Source: Ignavibacteria bacterium RBG_16_34_14 | Lineage (GTDB): Bacteria > Bacteroidota > Ignavibacteria > Ignavibacteriales > Ignavibacteriaceae | Assembly: GCA_001802865.1 (NCBI GenBank) | Contig: MHAF01000103.1 | Span: 1-35,269, forward strand | Length of the DNA: 35,269 nucleotides | Direction: 5' to 3' | Part shown: positions 25,240 through 34,577 of the stretch, in pieces | How positions within the stretch are numbered: the stretch's first letter is position 1 | Layout of the letters: each line of letters starts with the position of its first letter | The notes under the pieces: model-generated | Told to the model about the DNA's origin: nothing | Databases searched by the model: none | Seen by the model: the letters and a program-made list of their open reading frames with translations, nothing else | Made by a program: the position numbers and the translations under genes

Positions 25240-25427
25240 TTATTCTAAAATTTTTCGCTATACGATAATATATTAACCTTATCTAAACTTTAAATATTGT
25301 TAATTTATAATTAACAGATGTTACTTAATGCGGCTAATATAATAAATTGAGGAGATTAAAGCAGTATAAATTGATAAGTGTTAAGAGAAAGATCTTATTC
25401 CTTTATTAAAAGTTTCAATTTTTGGTG

Positions 25428-26156
25428 TTAATCAGGTTCAGACTGCTCAGCAATTTCCGGGGAAACAAGAATTCTTCCGCAATATTCACAAAAGAAGAGC
25501 TTATTGTTTCTTCTTATTTCCAATTGTCTTTGAGAAGGAACGATATTATGGCAGCCTGCACAAGCTGATCTTTTTATGGTAACCACAGCCTTTCCCTTTT
25601 TTGCTTTTCTGATTTTGATATAAGCTGTATAATCCGGCTTTTTAGTTAGGTCAACAATTTCCTTCCGCTGAGCTTTTAATTTGGCTTCTTCTTTCTCATT
25701 GGCTTTTATTATTTCTTTAAGGTCAGCCTGCTTTTCTTTTAATTCTTCATTTAAAGTGTCGAGCAGCGGGCTTACTTCCTCTATTTCATCGGTCAGTCTT
25801 TTACTTAAATCCGCGAGGGCATTATTTTCTGCTTCAAGTTTTTTAATCTGATCTTCCGTATGATCAATCTCTTTGGTTAGTGCATCATACTCTTTGTTAT
25901 TTCTAACCTGATAGAGTTGAGCCTTGAATTTTTTCTGATTAGTCAGGAGCTTTTCTTCTTCTTCTTCATTTTCTTCTCTTTTTTCAAGCGATTCTTTTTT
26001 CTCTTTCCCCTTTTCTGCAATGCTTTTTTTAATATCATTTATTTTTGTTTCCAGAGATTCAACCATATGAGGCAAGTCTCCCCTAAGCTCTTCTAATTCG
26101 TCTAGCTGATCATCAATCAACTGCAGTTCATAAAGAATTTTCAATCTGTTTATCAA
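25428..26156 (-). CDS. Coiled-coil protein with C4-type zinc ribbon (DUF164 / CT398 family)
   Basis: This 242-residue protein has a long charged coiled coil at about residues 10-170, rich in Glu and Lys. It ends in a zinc ribbon with Cys199, Cys202, Cys223 and Cys226 (CAGC...CEYC). The pattern KAVVTIKRSACAGCHNIVP followed by FCEYCGRIL is typical of the zf-RING_7/CT398 family. Relatives in other bacteria have been linked to nucleic-acid binding or to secretion-associated scaffolds, but the role is not settled. It starts 5 bases after the stop codon of the Nif3-family gene, a pairing seen in many genomes, which suggests the two work together. Confidence 0.9.
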   Translation of the reverse strand: MINRLKILYELQLIDDQLDELEELRGDLPHMVESLETKINDIKKSIAEKGKEKKESLEKREENEEEEEKLLTNQKKFKAQLYQVRNNKEYDALTKEIDHTEDQIKKLEAENNALADLSKRLTDEIEEVSPLLDTLNEELKEKQADLKEIIKANEKEEAKLKAQRKEIVDLTKKPDYTAYIKIRKAKKGKAVVTIKRSACAGCHNIVPSQRQLEIRRNNKLFFCEYCGRILVSPEIAEQSEPD

Positions 26157-26161
26157 TTTAT

Positions 26162-27280
26162 TTACGCTCCTGAATTGTTATAAAAATTTACTGGGTTAGC
26201 ATTTCTGCTATATTTAAAAACTTTTATTTTATTTTCTTTCGTTAATGCTGTAAGTCTTTCATTAAGCTCATTTAAAGAAAAAATTTCTGTTTCGTAATGC
26301 CCCGCATCTATAAGAAGCAGCTGATCTTCATTTTCAAAAAATGTATGATATTTAATATCAGCAGTTATATAAGCATTAGCCCCTTCTTTAATTGCATTTG
26401 AGATAAATTCTGAACCAGAACCACCACATACTGCTACAGTTTTTATTTTACTTCCTTTACCGCCAGTATATCTGAAATTTTTTATTTTCAGACATTTAGA
26501 AATATGATCTAAAAATTCATCCTGATTCATCGGATTAATAGTTTCCCCAATTGCACCAACTCCATAATTAGTGTGTTCATTATTAAGTGGATAAACATCA
26601 TAAGCTATCTCTTCATACGGATGAACTTTTTTTACTTCAGATAATATTTTTTCTAATTTCCAGGAATCAATCAATACTTCTAACTTAATTTCATCAACCC
26701 TTTCATAATTAAGTTTCTTACCAATTGATGGAGATGTTTTTTCAGATCCTTTGAATGAACCTTCACCTTTTGTCCTGAAACCGCAATGAGAATATTCACC
26801 GATATTGCCGCCGCCGTTTTCAAAGATAGCATTTGCAACTTTTTCAAAGTGACTATCAGGCACAAAAATTACAAGTTTGTATTGTTTGGATTTAAGATTA
26901 GCAAGAAAGCGGATATTCTTAAGCTTTAAAGTTTTGGCAAGTTGGAAACTTACTCCGTCTTTTGTAAAATCAAGATTTGTATGGGCAGAAAAGAGGGTTA
27001 TATCATGCCTTAATAATTTTTCTACTAATAAAGAATTTTTATCTCTGTCAGTATCAATTGTTCTTATAGGATTAAAAAGCATCGGGTGGTGAGTTATAAT
27101 AAGATTGCAATTTTTATTTATAGCTTCATTAACCGCTCTCATGTTCAAATCCAACGACAGCAATATGTTCTTAACTTTCCTTTCTGAAGAGCCAACCTGC
27201 AAACCAACGTTATCTTTATTCCAGGCTATTTCTTTAGGGGCCCAATTTTCTATGTATTTAAATATTTCTTCGCAAGTCAT
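26162..27280 (-). CDS. Nif3-like dinuclear metal centre protein
   Basis: From the ATG at 27280 this is a 372-residue protein. An upstream in-frame GTG at 27295 lies inside the hairpin stem and is unlikely to be used. The family forms toroidal hexamers with a two-metal site; the substrate remains uncertain. Metal-binding blocks are NLIITHHPMLFNPI near the N-terminus, FSAHTNLD, and LLIDAGHYETE near the C-terminus. The central insertion domain is of the PII-like type (ANLKSKQYKLVIFVPDSHFEKVANAIF... and ...HPYEEIAYDVY), making it the long form of about 370 residues. It is followed after 5 bases by the zinc-ribbon gene. A strong hairpin with T-tract sits directly before the start codon, so no normal leader or Shine-Dalgarno site is present. 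Confidence 0.92.
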   Translation of the reverse strand: MTCEEIFKYIENWAPKEIAWNKDNVGLQVGSSERKVKNILLSLDLNMRAVNEAINKNCNLIITHHPMLFNPIRTIDTDRDKNSLLVEKLLRHDITLFSAHTNLDFTKDGVSFQLAKTLKLKNIRFLANLKSKQYKLVIFVPDSHFEKVANAIFENGGGNIGEYSHCGFRTKGEGSFKGSEKTSPSIGKKLNYERVDEIKLEVLIDSWKLEKILSEVKKVHPYEEIAYDVYPLNNEHTNYGVGAIGETINPMNQDEFLDHISKCLKIKNFRYTGGKGSKIKTVAVCGGSGSEFISNAIKEGANAYITADIKYHTFFENEDQLLLIDAGHYETEIFSLNELNERLTALTKENKIKVFKYSRNANPVNFYNNSGA

Positions 27281-27282
27281 AT

Positions 27283-27319
27283 AAAAAAAATGCACTTCTA
27301 AGTTTGAAGTGCATTTTTT
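27283..27319 (-). terminator. Bidirectional terminator-like hairpin between ispG and nif3-family gene
   Basis: The 14-bp perfect stem pairs 27285-27298 with 27306-27319 (core TGCACTTC/GAAGTGCA) around a 7-base loop. On the minus strand it is followed by eight T, as a strong intrinsic terminator of the ispG transcript. T-rich sequence also follows on the plus strand. Its minus-strand T-tract ends only 2 bases before the Nif3-family ATG. Confidence 0.85.
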
Positions 27320-27471
27320 GTTTTAATTTTTAATTTATTGGTAGTTCGATAAGGTATTCTAAAAAGAAATTTTAATTTCACTCTTTTTTCGGTTATGATA
27401 TTAAGCAGGTAAATTTAGCTTATTCTCCTCTAATATTCAATAAATTTTTAGATGCTTCACATCACTTAAAA

Positions 27472-29484
27472 TTATATTACTGTAATAGCCGTTTCTATCC
27501 ACTTTTCATCTTCTTTTATTAACTGTATTAAAACATCAACAGCATCTTCTGCAGGAATATTTCTTTTTACAATATTTTTTTCCTTGTAAAGAGTAATTTT
27601 TCCAACACCGGAACCTACATAACCATAATCAGCATCGGCCATTTCACCAGGACCGTTAACAATGCATCCCATTATAGCTATCTTAATGCCTTTCAGATGT
27701 TCGGTTCTTTTGCGGATCATTTCTGTAGTTTCCTGCAAATCAAAAAGAGTTCTACCACAGGAAGGACAAGCGATGTATTCAGTTTTGGAAATTCTTACTC
27801 TTGCCGCCTGTAGAATTCCAAATAGAGTTCTATTAATTATCTTTTCTTTTGATTCATCTTTTATAAGTTTTTTGATGTAATTATTATTTCCTGCTTTAGA
27901 GATAAAATCATTTTGAACTTCGGTCCAAACACCATCACCATAACCATCAATTAAAAGAGAACCAAAATCTGTTGATGCAAATAACCTAAACTGGTCTAAG
28001 CTTAAATTATTATAAGAACGCCTGACAATAACGGGATGACTTACTTCATTATTTGTTAACTCAAAGAATGCTCTTCGCTGCTCTGCTATTCCATGTTCAT
28101 TTTCTGTGGTAAGAACTAAAACAAGATTAGTATCTTCTTTTATTTTATTGATGAACTCTGTTGTAAGAGAATTTAAATCTGCCAAAACAAATTTTATAAT
28201 GCTTCTACCAGGTTCAGAGTTAAGATATTCATTATCTGTATAAAGAGGACTTCCTAAATTTTTATTCTCTTGTCTTAGCCAGAAATTATAATCATAAATA
28301 GCTCTTAACCCATTAGGGATATCAAAAGGCAAGGATTGATTCCCAAGATATAATAAATCAGGAGCTATATCGCTCATTTTCCATTTATCAGTTTCAGCAT
28401 TATAAAAGTATCCTATATCAGAAAGATCTTTATGATCTTTTATCTCTCTTTTGCTGTAATCGGCAACTACTCTTGCAACATTTCCTCCTCCTATACCAGC
28501 AGTTTCAAAAGTATGTCTTTTTTCATATTCCAAAGGATTAAAAGGTATTACCCCAGCTGATTTTATTGGTTGATGATTTTCTCTTCCTTTGTACCTATCT
28601 GCAAGCATTATGGCAACAGGAGCTTCATATTCAGGATCTTCTGTTAAAGAAACTCTTATCGTATCTCCCAGACCATCTTCAAGTAAAGTTCCGATGCCAA
28701 CAGCAGATTTGATTCTGCCATCTTCACCACCGCCGGCTTCTGTTACACCAAGATGAAGAGGATAATTCATTCCTTCTTCTTTCATCTTTTGTACAAGGAG
28801 TCTATAAGCCTGCACCATCACTTGCGGGTTGCTCGCTTTCATAGAAAGAACAATATCATAATAATTAAGCTCTTCACATATCCTTACAAACTCTAAAGCT
28901 GATTCAACCATTCCAAGAGGAGTATCGCCATATCGGTTCATTATCCTGTCTGAAAGCGAACCATGATTTGTCCCTATTCTCATTGCGGTACCATATTCTT
29001 TACAAATTTTAACAAGAGGAGAGAACTTATTTTTTATTCTTTCAAGCTCTGATTCATACTTGTCATCTGTGTATTCTATAACCTCAAATTTTTTTCTATC
29101 TGCATAGTTACCAGGGTTAACTCTTACCTTCTCAACAATTCTTGCTGCAATCTCTGCGGCATTTGGAGTAAAATGTATGTCTGCAATCAAGGGGACATCA
29201 TAACCCCGGACTCTCAATTCTTTTTTTATGTTTTCAAGATTTTGTGCTTCAAGCTTGCTTGGTGCAGTTATCCTTACATAATCACATCCTGATTCAACCA
29301 TCCTGATTGTCTGCCCGATCGTAGCTTTAGTATCCATGGTATCAGTTATGGTCATTGATTGAATCCTTATTGGATTATTTCCTCCCAAGGGAATATTTCC
29401 AACACGAACTTCTCTTGTTTTATAGCGGGAATATTTAGTTAGGCTGTTGCAGTATTCTTTGAATTTTGAAACGGGTTCTACCAT
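27472..29484 (-). CDS. ispG: 4-hydroxy-3-methylbut-2-en-1-yl diphosphate synthase, long form
   Basis: This 670-residue Fe-S enzyme converts MEcPP to HMBPP, the penultimate MEP-pathway step. The N-terminal TIM barrel shows TREVRVGNIPLGGNNPIRIQ, QSMTITDTMDTKAT, VRITAPSKLEAQNL and LIADIHFTP. The C-terminal part has YIACPSCGRTLFD and IAIMGCIVNGPGEMADADYG, carrying the three 4Fe-4S cysteines. Between them is a large extra domain at about residues 290-560, so the protein is nearly twice the length of the E. coli enzyme (372). This three-domain form is known from plants, Chlorobi and Bacteroidetes, which supports the taxonomic guess. The ATG at 29484 gives MVEPVSKFKEYCNSL, a normal start. It forms its own unit, ended by the hairpin at 27283-27319. 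Confidence 0.96.
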   Translation of the reverse strand: MVEPVSKFKEYCNSLTKYSRYKTREVRVGNIPLGGNNPIRIQSMTITDTMDTKATIGQTIRMVESGCDYVRITAPSKLEAQNLENIKKELRVRGYDVPLIADIHFTPNAAEIAARIVEKVRVNPGNYADRKKFEVIEYTDDKYESELERIKNKFSPLVKICKEYGTAMRIGTNHGSLSDRIMNRYGDTPLGMVESALEFVRICEELNYYDIVLSMKASNPQVMVQAYRLLVQKMKEEGMNYPLHLGVTEAGGGEDGRIKSAVGIGTLLEDGLGDTIRVSLTEDPEYEAPVAIMLADRYKGRENHQPIKSAGVIPFNPLEYEKRHTFETAGIGGGNVARVVADYSKREIKDHKDLSDIGYFYNAETDKWKMSDIAPDLLYLGNQSLPFDIPNGLRAIYDYNFWLRQENKNLGSPLYTDNEYLNSEPGRSIIKFVLADLNSLTTEFINKIKEDTNLVLVLTTENEHGIAEQRRAFFELTNNEVSHPVIVRRSYNNLSLDQFRLFASTDFGSLLIDGYGDGVWTEVQNDFISKAGNNNYIKKLIKDESKEKIINRTLFGILQAARVRISKTEYIACPSCGRTLFDLQETTEMIRKRTEHLKGIKIAIMGCIVNGPGEMADADYGYVGSGVGKITLYKEKNIVKRNIPAEDAVDVLIQLIKEDEKWIETAITVI

Positions 29485-29623
29485 AAATCAATTAATGTTG
29501 AATATAAATTTCACCAAAAAAATGTAATAAAATAAAGTCTGATTTTATTCGCTTGTTGATGGGAATATACTAAATGCGAGAACGGTTTTAAAGTAACCTG
29601 TATAACTTATAATCTAACCAATT

Positions 29624-30187
29624 TCAATAATCGGGCATAATTTCCATATAGAAGGGATGGAGCCGGAATAATGAATCCTGCAGTTCTGAACCTTCCAATT
29701 TCTTTTTAGAAAATTCATATCCCAGGTCATTATATTGTTTCTCAAGCCAGTAGGTAAGCGGTTTTGGTTTAAGAAATTCTATAGTGTTAATTTTATACTC
29801 TATCAAAGCGCCTTTGCACATTTCACATGGTTCGTAAGTAGTAACTATTTTCATTGAATCACGACTGAGATAGTCGAAAGTTTCAAGTCCAACGTTTCTT
29901 ATTGCATCCGATATTGCATTAATAATTGCATGCCCACCTGCTTCAGAATCTCTTACTACAGTATTATATCCTCTTCCTATTATTTCGAAATTGTAGATAA
30001 GAATTGCAGAAATAGGCATATCATTGCTTTTAAGTGCATTTTGTCCTATAGCATCAAGTTCTCTTTTGTATTGCACAATTAATTTCTTTTTTGAGGAAAC
30101 CTGGTAAAATTGAGTTCTCAAAGCAAAGATGATAACAATTAAAAAGAGAATAAGTGAGAGGAGTAATGTAAACTTCTTAAGTTTCAA
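29624..30187 (-). CDS. Membrane-anchored deaminase-fold protein without the catalytic glutamate
   Basis: This 187-residue protein has a short basic N-terminus, one strong hydrophobic helix (about residues 6-26) and then a cytidine/deoxycytidylate deaminase-like domain. The zinc ligands are present: His86, and Cys121 and Cys124 in TTYEPCEMCKGALIEYKI. The first motif reads GGHAIINAI, where the family has HAE, so residue 88 is Ile rather than the proton-shuttling Glu. The surrounding pattern (MPISAILIYNFEIIGRGYN) is like TadA or guanine deaminase. The charge pattern (MKLKK first) suggests the domain faces the periplasm, though a lipid-anchored cytoplasmic orientation cannot be excluded. A non-catalytic or altered role is inferred. 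It stands alone, divergent from dnaG. Confidence 0.8.
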   Translation of the reverse strand: MKLKKFTLLLSLILFLIVIIFALRTQFYQVSSKKKLIVQYKRELDAIGQNALKSNDMPISAILIYNFEIIGRGYNTVVRDSEAGGHAIINAISDAIRNVGLETFDYLSRDSMKIVTTYEPCEMCKGALIEYKINTIEFLKPKPLTYWLEKQYNDLGYEFSKKKLEGSELQDSLFRLHPFYMEIMPDY

Positions 30188-30274
30188 TTTATGTTACCCA
30201 AATTATTAATGTAGATTGTTCTGTTTAATTAGCTAAATTTTATTCTATAAGATTTTTAGTAAATTTCTGATCGT

Positions 30275-30315
30275 GCTTGCCTAATCCGATTTAATCAAAA
30301 GTAGGCAAGCTTTTT
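30275..30315 (+). terminator. Terminator-like hairpin in the dnaG leader (possible attenuator)
   Basis: GCTTGCCTA and TAGGCAAGC form a perfect 9-bp stem around an 18-base loop, followed directly by TTTTT. It ends 15 bases before the dnaG ATG. A TATAAG box at 30246-30251 could start a transcript just upstream. The minus-strand version has no T-tract, so it points towards dnaG. Confidence 0.65.
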
Positions 30316-30330
30316 CATAAAGCAAAAACT

Positions 30331-32211
30331 ATGCGAATACCAGAAAGCAAAATAGAGGAAATTCGGTCTGCGGCAAGCATTGTAGATGTAATTTCTGGAT
30401 ATGTACAGCTAAGAAAAAGAGGAAGAAATTACCTCGGATTATGTCCTTTTCACTCAGAAAAAACCCCTTCTTTCACAGTAAGTGACGAAAAACAGATATT
30501 TCATTGCTTTGGCTGCCATGCGGGTGGCAATGTTTATAAATTCCTTATGGATTATGAAAAGATATCATTTGTTGAAGCTGTTCAGGAACTTGCAAAGCAG
30601 CTTGGGATAGAAATCGAGTATGAATCAACTCCTGGAGATGAAAAGCAAAGCGAACAAGAGCTTCTTTATGATATAAATACTGAAGCAGCAAAATATTTCT
30701 ACAATAATCTTCAAAATTCTTATGAAGGAGAAATCGCAAGAAAATATCTCCATGAAAGAAAGATTAAACCTCAGACTATTAATTCATTTGGTTTGGGTTA
30801 TGCTTTAAGAGGGTGGGAATACTTTCTGAACTTTGCAAATGAAAAAAAACTCGATATTGAGAAAGTAACTGAACTTGGCCTCATAGGGAAAAATGAAGAT
30901 GGGAGACACTATGATAAATTTACAGGAAGATTAATCTTCCCGATTTTTTCTCCTAATGGACGTGTAGTTGCCTTTGCAGGAAGAATTCTGGACGAAAGAG
31001 AGAAATCAGCAAAATATTTAAACTCACCTGAATCTTTAGTTTATATTAAAGGTAGAATTTTATACGGACTCTCTTTTGCAAAAGATGAAATAAGAAAATT
31101 AGACAAAGCTATTCTCGTTGAAGGTTATATGGATCTTATTTCATTGGTTCAGGCAGGAATTAAAAATGTTGTTGCTGTCTCAGGAACAGCCTTAACAGAA
31201 GATCAGGTTCAGCTTCTTTCAAGATATACTAAAAATATTGTTTTGTTGTTTGATGCCGATACTGCAGGCATAAAAGCTTCTATGAGAAGTATTGAACTTT
31301 TATTGAAGAGAGATATTGAAGTAAAGATCGCAACTCTTCCTGCGGGTGAAGATCCTGATTCATTCATTAATAATTATGGAAAAGAGAAGTTTGAGGAAAC
31401 AATTTCTTATGCACAGAATTTTCTTGAGTATCAATCAGAGTATTATGAAAAGCAGGGAATGTTTGCTGATCCTGCTAAGATGAGTGAAGCAATAAGAGAA
31501 CTGGTTAAATCAGCAGCATTAATAAATGATGAACTGAAACGAAATCTTCTGATAAAATCAATTGCAAAGAAATTTAACCTTAGAGAAATTCTTATTGAAA
31601 ATGAACTTGAAAAAATTCTTAAGAAGGAAAGATCGTCGTCTAAAATTGTAAAACACATAGGTGAGGAAAACACAGCTAAAAAGATTATTGAAACTGTTTC
31701 TGATACAAAGATATCTGATTCAGAGTTTAGCACCGAGAAAGAAATAATTAAACTTCTCTTTGAAGGTGAAAAAGATGTTGTAGATTTAATAATTCATCAT
31801 GTTGATCAGTACGATTTTAGAATTCCTTTTAATCAAGAGCTTTTTAGTCTTGTTGCAGAAACTTATAATGAAGGAGAGCCTATAATTGCAGGAGCTTTAA
31901 TAGATAAAATGAAAGATGAAAAATCCGAATCTTATCTGAGAGAAATAACTTTTGAAAAATACGGCATTAGTAAAATTTGGGATGATATTTATCCGGGTGC
32001 AGATGAAAAGCAGATTCTTGTGAAATATGCAAAAGATACTCTCAAGAAATTTAAGCTTCAGCAGGTAAACAGAAGAATTAATGAAAATCATAAAAGACTC
32101 GAAGAAGCGGTCGAAGAAACAGAAAAACTTAAGATAATGAAAGAAAATCTTGAACTTGAAAAAGAAAAGAATTTGGTTGCAAAAGAATTGAGCAGTGAAG
32201 AAGTCGTTTAA
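30331..32211 (+). CDS. dnaG: DNA primase DnaG
   Basis: This 626-residue replicative primase makes RNA primers at the fork. The N-terminal CHC2 zinc site has Cys38, His41, Cys59 and Cys62 (LCPFHSEKTPSF...HCFGCHAGGN). The catalytic core holds the Toprim motif ILVEGYMDL with Glu264 and the acidic VLLFDADTAG at about 304-313. Basic residues of the RNA-polymerase-like domain are present (YLNSPESLVYIKG). The C-terminal about 190 residues are helical and should contact the DnaB helicase. The ATG at 30331 gives MRIPESKIEEIR, the family-typical beginning. It precedes recQ by 49 bp and sits behind the hairpin in the leader. No rpsU or rpoD neighbour is present. Confidence 0.97.
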   Translation: MRIPESKIEEIRSAASIVDVISGYVQLRKRGRNYLGLCPFHSEKTPSFTVSDEKQIFHCFGCHAGGNVYKFLMDYEKISFVEAVQELAKQLGIEIEYESTPGDEKQSEQELLYDINTEAAKYFYNNLQNSYEGEIARKYLHERKIKPQTINSFGLGYALRGWEYFLNFANEKKLDIEKVTELGLIGKNEDGRHYDKFTGRLIFPIFSPNGRVVAFAGRILDEREKSAKYLNSPESLVYIKGRILYGLSFAKDEIRKLDKAILVEGYMDLISLVQAGIKNVVAVSGTALTEDQVQLLSRYTKNIVLLFDADTAGIKASMRSIELLLKRDIEVKIATLPAGEDPDSFINNYGKEKFEETISYAQNFLEYQSEYYEKQGMFADPAKMSEAIRELVKSAALINDELKRNLLIKSIAKKFNLREILIENELEKILKKERSSSKIVKHIGEENTAKKIIETVSDTKISDSEFSTEKEIIKLLFEGEKDVVDLIIHHVDQYDFRIPFNQELFSLVAETYNEGEPIIAGALIDKMKDEKSESYLREITFEKYGISKIWDDIYPGADEKQILVKYAKDTLKKFKLQQVNRRINENHKRLEEAVEETEKLKIMKENLELEKEKNLVAKELSSEEVV

Positions 32212-32260
32212 TTAAATTTAATCCCACAATAATTTCTAATAAAAATTTTTAATTCTGTAT

Positions 32261-34432
32261 TTGGATAAAGCAAAACAAATACTAAAAGATGTTTTCGGAT
32301 ACGATTCTTTCAGGCCTCTTCAGAGTGAGATTATTCAAAACATATTAAATAAAAGAGATACTCTTGTAATTATGCCAACCGGCGGGGGTAAATCTGTCTG
32401 CTATCAAATTCCTGCTCTCATCTTTGAAGGATTAACGGTTGTAATTTCTCCTCTAATCTCTTTAATGAAAGATCAGGTTGAACAGCTGAAACAACTTGGG
32501 GTGCAAACTGTATTGCTAAACAGTTCTTTATCTGCGGAAGCTTACAGGTATAATTTTCAAAGTGTAAAAAACAATAAAGCAAAGCTTCTTTATATCGCAC
32601 CAGAATCTTTGGGTAAAGAGGAAATATCAAATCTGTTAAATAGTACAAAAATTGATTGCATTACAGTTGATGAAGCACATTGTATTTCTGAATGGGGACA
32701 TGATTTCAGAAAAGATTACAGGCAGCTTGGAACCTTCAGAAATAAATTTCCCTCTGCCGTGTGCATTGGTTTTACTGCAACAGCTACACCAAGAGTGCAG
32801 GATGATATAATTAAAAATTTAAAAATGCTAAATGCTAAAAAGTTTATCGCAAGCTTTAACAGGAAAAATCTTTTTTTGCAGGTAATACCCAAAAGAAATT
32901 CTTTTCAACAGACAATTGAATTTCTAAACCGACATAAAAACCAATCCGGAATTATTTATTGCTTTTCGCGCAGGCAGGTAGATGAACTTAGTGAAGATTT
33001 ATCAAATCTTGGTTTTTCAACTAAACCTTATCATGCTGGTTTATCAGATGACGAAAGAAATAAAAACCAGGATCTTTTTATTAAAGATGAAATTCAGATT
33101 ATTGTTGCTACTATTGCTTTCGGTATGGGAATAAATAAATCGAATGTAAGATTTGTACTTCATCATGATCTTCCCAAAAATATTGAATCTTATTACCAGG
33201 AAATCGGCAGATCGGGTCGTGATGGCTTAAGAGCAGAATGCCTCCTTCTTTTCAGTTATGCTGATATTTCAAAAATAAATTACTTTATTGACCAGAAGGA
33301 AGATGATGTTGAAAGGTTTTCAGCCAAAGTTCATTTAGATGCAATTGTTAAATATGCCGAAACCGAAATTTGCAGAAGATATCCACTTATAAACTATTTT
33401 GGCGAAAATTATAAAAACGATAATTGTGTTATGTGCGATAATTGCATAGCAGATGTAAAGGAAATGGGTGATATTACAATTCCCGCACAGAAATTTTTAT
33501 CAGCAGTAAAAAGAACAGGAGAAATTTTTGGTGTCAATTATATTATAGATGTTCTTTTAGGAAATGATTCGGATAGAATTGTTGGTAATGGTCATCAAAA
33601 TTTGTCTCTTTTTGGTATCGGAAAAGAATTTAACAAGAAGCAATGGCAAACATTTGCTCATCAATTTATCCGGAAAGAGCTTCTTGCAAGAGATTTAGAA
33701 TTCGGCAGCCTTAAACTTTCTGAAAAAGCTTCAGGTGTATTATTTAAGAACGAAAAAGTCTTGGGGTATATAAAAGAACCTAAAACTCCCTCTCATAAAC
33801 TGAAATCAGATAAGGTTTATGATGAAGAATTATTCGAACATCTGAGGAAAAAACGTAAAGATTTAGCTGATGAATTTAATGTTCCTCCTTATGTTATTTT
33901 TTCAGACCGATCATTAACTGAAATGGCAACAAAATATCCCCAAGATGAATCAAGCTTTTTGAATATAACCGGAGTAGGAATCAGAAAACTTGAAAGTTAT
34001 GGTAATATATTTTTATCCATCATTAAGAGTTACTGTTTTAGAAAAAATATTAATATTGTTCCTGTTAAACAAACAAGAAGTCGCAGGCAAAACCGACATG
34101 AAATGGGAAAACCTAAATATGTGGTTGTTAGCGAATCTTATAATGACGGCAGTTCAATCGATGAACTTGCTAAAGAATATGAAGTAAAACCGCAGACAAT
34201 TATAAGTCATGTTGCCCGATATGCAAATGATGGAAATAAAATCAGAACGAATGGATTATTAGAAAAGTTATCTGTTACTGCGGAATATCATCAAAAAGTA
34301 TTTGAAGTATTTAATATTGAAGGAACAACAACTTTAAAAAATATTTATGATAAGTTTAACCAGGAAGTTTCTTATGAAGATTTACATATTCTCAGATTAA
34401 TATATCTTCAAAAAATAAAAGTTCAGTTATAG
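32261..34432 (+). CDS. recQ: ATP-dependent DNA helicase RecQ
   Basis: This 723-residue 3'-5' DNA helicase is used in recombination and stalled-fork repair. The start is a TTG at 32261; the first in-frame ATG would fall at residue 38, just before the Walker A motif, and would remove motif 0 (FGYDSFRPLQ), so TTG is used. Walker A PTGGGKS is at 39-45, DEAH at 137-140, TATATP follows, and motif VI reads QEIGRSGRDG. The zinc site is CRRYPLINYFGE...CVMCDNC. RQC and HRDC domains (DRSLTEMATKYP) follow. A final helix-turn-helix extension (residues about 610-723, including EYEVKPQTIISHV) matches the long RecQ form of Bacteroidetes-like bacteria. No clear Shine-Dalgarno site is present. Probably co-transcribed with dnaG. 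Confidence 0.96.
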   Translation: MDKAKQILKDVFGYDSFRPLQSEIIQNILNKRDTLVIMPTGGGKSVCYQIPALIFEGLTVVISPLISLMKDQVEQLKQLGVQTVLLNSSLSAEAYRYNFQSVKNNKAKLLYIAPESLGKEEISNLLNSTKIDCITVDEAHCISEWGHDFRKDYRQLGTFRNKFPSAVCIGFTATATPRVQDDIIKNLKMLNAKKFIASFNRKNLFLQVIPKRNSFQQTIEFLNRHKNQSGIIYCFSRRQVDELSEDLSNLGFSTKPYHAGLSDDERNKNQDLFIKDEIQIIVATIAFGMGINKSNVRFVLHHDLPKNIESYYQEIGRSGRDGLRAECLLLFSYADISKINYFIDQKEDDVERFSAKVHLDAIVKYAETEICRRYPLINYFGENYKNDNCVMCDNCIADVKEMGDITIPAQKFLSAVKRTGEIFGVNYIIDVLLGNDSDRIVGNGHQNLSLFGIGKEFNKKQWQTFAHQFIRKELLARDLEFGSLKLSEKASGVLFKNEKVLGYIKEPKTPSHKLKSDKVYDEELFEHLRKKRKDLADEFNVPPYVIFSDRSLTEMATKYPQDESSFLNITGVGIRKLESYGNIFLSIIKSYCFRKNINIVPVKQTRSRRQNRHEMGKPKYVVVSESYNDGSSIDELAKEYEVKPQTIISHVARYANDGNKIRTNGLLEKLSVTAEYHQKVFEVFNIEGTTTLKNIYDKFNQEVSYEDLHILRLIYLQKIKVQL

Positions 34433-34577
34433 AACAACTCTGATATAGTAGGAACAGAACCAAAATACTTTTTATTCAGGTATTCTTTCTTTAATTTTTC
34501 ATTATAAAAATAACATTTGGCGTTTCACTTTTCACGTTTACATGAAGCAATACCGACAAGCTAAAACAGGAAAATTA

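Noticed and set aside
24938-25276. Open frame of 112 codons on the plus strand
   Set aside because: It lies across the RNase P RNA on the opposite strand. The RNA core sequences and the P1 helix explain this region, and the predicted protein resembles no family.
27281-27295. GTG start for the Nif3-family protein
   Set aside because: It lies inside the terminator stem, and the family-type sequence begins at the ATG at 27280.
34542-34577. Longer ferredoxin start
   Set aside because: The 12 added residues do not fit a ferredoxin, and AGGA is placed correctly only for the ATG at 34578.
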